A stretch of DNA of 14,788 bases from Ruminococcus sp. (lineage in GTDB: Bacteria; Bacillota; Clostridia; Oscillospirales; Acutalibacteraceae): the NCBI GenBank assembly GCA_017502425.1, contig JAFVVB010000198.1:1-14788 (forward strand), given 5' to 3'. Positions 12,658-14,788 of the stretch are shown piece by piece. The notes beneath the pieces are model-generated. The model was not told the origin of the DNA, searched no databases, and saw nothing but the letters and a program-made list of their open reading frames with translations. Position 1 is the first letter of the stretch, and each line of letters opens with the position of its first letter. The position numbers and the translations under genes are program-made.

Positions 12658-14732
12658 CACTTTACAAGTCTTGGAACTACCCAGCTGTCGTCGCTACGCT
12701 GTGGAGCAGAAGATAGAAGCTCTTCACGAGTGAACGGCTGGATACGTTTATCTTCTCTTAGTACGTTAGTCATTTCCATTACGTGGACCATAGGAGTAAC
12801 GTTTTCAGTATCAATAGTGCTAAGTGATTTTTCGTTTTCTTTCATCTTAGCAAAGATATCCTGCATAACTGATTCTTCATCGTCAGTAAGTGAAAGCTGG
12901 TTTAACTGCTGAGAGTTAGAGAAAGTTGAGCGTTTATTAGTGCTTACTTTAGCTGTGCCTTTATTAGAGCCGCGATGAGCAAGAGCGCTTGAGTTACCTA
13001 AAAGGTGAACGTCCTCTAACTGCTGGTCGGATACTTCAGAAGGTGCACCGAGCAGTAAATCCTGAGCGTTACCGTTTAATGGGAACGCAATAACGTCTAA
13101 GATTTTCTCTTCGTCTGTAAGGAGCATTACCATACGGTCGATACCAGGCGCCATACCTGCGTGTGGTGGTGCACCGTACTGGAACGCTGTGTATAAAGCG
13201 TTGAAACGCTTTTTGAGTTCGCTCTCTTCGTAACCTGCAATCTCGAACGCTTTCTTCATAATCTCGATGTCGTGGTTACGTACTGCACCTGATGCAAGCT
13301 CGATACCGTTACATACTAAGTCGTACTGGTAAGCTAAAACTTCTTCAGGGTGCTTGTTAAGAAGTGCGTCCATACCGCCCTGAGGCATAGAGAATGGGTT
13401 ATGAGTGAAGATAGTTTCTCCTGTTTCTTCGTCTTCTTCAAACATAGGGAAGTCAACAACGAAGCAGAATTCAAACGCATCGTCTTTGATTAAGTCAAGC
13501 TGGGAAGGAGCGGCAAGCCATGTGCGAATCATACCGGCTTTTTTCTCGGTATCGTTCTTTTTATCGTCGCAGATAAAGAAGAGTGTTTCGCCTTCTTTAA
13601 CGCCTGAAATTTCGGTGATTTCCTGCTTTTGCTCTTCGCTCAAAAACTTTGCGATAGGGCCGGCGAAAACACCTTCTTTTAAAGTAATGTAACCTAAACC
13701 GCCTAAGCCTACTTCCATAGAAGTAGCGTATTTTAAGGAGTCTTCGAAGAACTTCTTGGATTTGCCCTGACAGTTAGCGACGATACCTCGTACAGGCTTG
13801 CCTTTGAATGCAGGGAAAGCGACATTAGAGAAGAAATTTGTTAAGTCGCAGATAGTAAGCGGGTTTCTTAAGTCAGGTTTATCAGAGCCGTAAGTCATCA
13901 TAGCATCAGCGTATGTGATACGTCGAAATGGCTTAGGAGTGACTTTCTTATCAGAGAAAGTAGTGAAAGTATCGTAGATTACGTCTTCGCAGATGTCGAG
14001 CACTTCTTCCTGTGTCGCAAAAGCCATCTCAAAGTCGAGCTGATAGAACTCACCCGGAGAACGGTCAGCACGTGCGTCTTCGTCTCTGAAACACGGAGCA
14101 ACCTGAAAATATTTATCAAAACCTGACACCATTAAAAGCTGTTTGAACTGCTGTGGTGCCTGAGGTAAAGCGTAGAATTTACCCGGATGTTTACGTGATG
14201 GTACTAAGAAGTCACGAGCACCCTCAGGAGAAGATGCAGTAAGTATAGGAGTCTGCATATCGAGGAAGTCTTTTTCTTCCATTTTGTTACGTAAATGACG
14301 GATAATCTTAGAACGCATAACGAGGTTGTTGTGGTTCTTAGGATTACGTAAATCGAGGTAACGGTATTTGAGTCTTAACTCATCTTTAGATAAACGTGAG
14401 TTGGAAACCTCGAACGGAAGCATGTTAGTGCTTTTGCCGAGTACTGTGAGAGTGTCAGCAACAAGCTCAACGTAGCCTGTGGCGATTTTCTCGTTGACGG
14501 TTTCTTCGTCACGTTTCTCGACTTTACCGGTGACTGAGATAACAGTCTCGCGGTTTACGTTTTCGAGTAGTTTTTCGTCATGAACGACAACCTGAGTGAT
14601 ACCTGTGTAGTCACGTAAATCCACGAAGATAACACCGCCGTGGTCACGGATAACGTCAACCCAGCCAGCTAAAGACACAGTAGAGCCAACGTGAGTATCA
14701 CGTATGTCGTTACAGTATAGAGTTCTGTACAT
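12657..14732 (-). CDS. aspS: Aspartyl-tRNA synthetase fused to GatC
   Basis: This 691-residue protein joins a complete bacterial-type AspRS to a GatC domain. AspRS (about 1-577) has the N-terminal anticodon-binding OB domain, class II motif 2 (FRDEDARADR, Arg216), a GAD insertion and motif 3 (GMAPGIDR, Arg533). His31 in RDHGG matches the residue linked to non-discriminating AspRS, so it should also make Asp-tRNA(Asn). It ends with the usual GAPSEVSDQQL. A Ser/Asn/Lys-rich linker (about 578-600) follows, then a GatC-like region (about 601-691) with DTENVTPMVHV, TNVLRED, PFTREELLSSAPQR and the typical WVVPRLVK end. GatC is normally a separate protein of about 95 residues that binds GatA and GatB. 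No ribosome site or start codon suggests internal GatC initiation. GGAGG lies nine bases before ATG 14732. The gene heads the operon with gatA and gatB; its promoter lies beyond the window. Confidence 0.95.
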   Translation of the reverse strand: MYRTLYCNDIRDTHVGSTVSLAGWVDVIRDHGGVIFVDLRDYTGITQVVVHDEKLLENVNRETVISVTGKVEKRDEETVNEKIATGYVELVADTLTVLGKSTNMLPFEVSNSRLSKDELRLKYRYLDLRNPKNHNNLVMRSKIIRHLRNKMEEKDFLDMQTPILTASSPEGARDFLVPSRKHPGKFYALPQAPQQFKQLLMVSGFDKYFQVAPCFRDEDARADRSPGEFYQLDFEMAFATQEEVLDICEDVIYDTFTTFSDKKVTPKPFRRITYADAMMTYGSDKPDLRNPLTICDLTNFFSNVAFPAFKGKPVRGIVANCQGKSKKFFEDSLKYATSMEVGLGGLGYITLKEGVFAGPIAKFLSEEQKQEITEISGVKEGETLFFICDDKKNDTEKKAGMIRTWLAAPSQLDLIKDDAFEFCFVVDFPMFEEDEETGETIFTHNPFSMPQGGMDALLNKHPEEVLAYQYDLVCNGIELASGAVRNHDIEIMKKAFEIAGYEESELKKRFNALYTAFQYGAPPHAGMAPGIDRMVMLLTDEEKILDVIAFPLNGNAQDLLLGAPSEVSDQQLEDVHLLGNSSALAHRGSNKGTAKVSTNKRSTFSNSQQLNQLSLTDDEESVMQDIFAKMKENEKSLSTIDTENVTPMVHVMEMTNVLREDKRIQPFTREELLSSAPQRSDDSWVVPRLVK

Positions 14733-14770
14733 AATATTTAACCTCCAAAGTAGGATTGTTTATTATTTGT

Positions 14771-14788
14771 GAGTGCTTATGCACGCGG
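14771..14788. repeat. Start of a second, dispersed copy of the 48-bp repeat
   Basis: The last 18 bases (GAGTGCTTATGCACGCGG) match the start of the 48-bp unit at 16 of 18 positions, and the GTGC-4-GCAC palindrome is kept because one change falls in its loop. It lies 39 bases upstream of the aspS start, in the same orientation as the array upstream of alaX. The rest of the copy is outside the window. Confidence 0.75.

Noticed and set aside
12646..12912. Plus-strand frame opposite the GatC end of aspS
   Set aside because: It is antisense to a clear GatC domain and has no supporting signals.
12657..12932. GatC as a separate gene with aspS ending earlier
   Set aside because: There is no stop codon or Shine-Dalgarno between the AspRS end and the GatC region; the nearest internal ATG would remove the first GatC helix.
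14733..14788. T-box riboswitch or promoter upstream of aspS
   Set aside because: Only 56 bases are available; no T-box motif or clear promoter pair is present in them.

Overview
The window looks like chromosomal DNA from a Gram-positive Firmicute of the Ruminococcus / Oscillospiraceae type. The evidence is a secreted protein with a cellulosome/amylosome-style type I dockerin plus a CBM26-like starch-binding module, AGGAGG-like ribosome sites, AT-rich sigma-A promoters, and a 48-bp GC-rich intergenic repeat of a kind I associate with gut Ruminococcaceae. The dockerin with a starch module resembles the amylosome of Ruminococcus bromii relatives. The species itself is inferred, not shown. No phage, plasmid, IS, CRISPR, rRNA or tRNA gene is seen.

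Layout. 2-136: tail of a secreted, repeat-domain protein, then a terminator. 295-1821 (+): cardiolipin synthase. 1901-3316 (-): secreted dockerin/CBM26/esterase protein, convergent with the synthase across a shared terminator. 3520-6211 (+): a three-gene envelope unit behind a near-consensus promoter, made of an unknown single-pass membrane protein, a PP2C phosphatase and a membrane-anchored L,D-transpeptidase-like protein. 6255-7172 (-): EamA/DMT transporter. 7337-8566 (+): membrane-anchored GH3 (NagZ-like) protein, divergent from the transporter. 8633-9775 (-): AlaX-type alanyl-tRNA editing protein. 9805-9992: tandem repeat array. 10032-14732 (-): a translation operon, aspS-gatC (one fused gene) then gatA then gatB. 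The last 18 bases begin another copy of the 48-bp repeat.

How the genes fit together. The right half handles tRNA charging fidelity. An AspRS of apparently non-discriminating type (His31) would make Asp-tRNA(Asn), which GatCAB amidates to Asn-tRNA(Asn). Here GatC is covalently fused to AspRS, which implies a built-in transamidosome. AlaX hydrolyses mischarged Ala-tRNA. The left half is envelope biology: membrane lipid synthesis, secreted starch-linked hydrolase and peptidoglycan-family proteins.

The most unusual thing is that three enzymes have lost recognisable catalytic residues while their reading frames stay intact. GatA is about 90 residues short and lacks the Gly/Ser-rich amidase loop that carries the cis-serine. 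The L,D-transpeptidase-like protein has Gly where its subfamily has the catalytic Cys. The GH3 protein has Met in place of the acid/base-dyad His. The AspRS-GatC fusion paired with a GatA that looks unable to hydrolyse glutamine is the best candidate here for an undescribed system.
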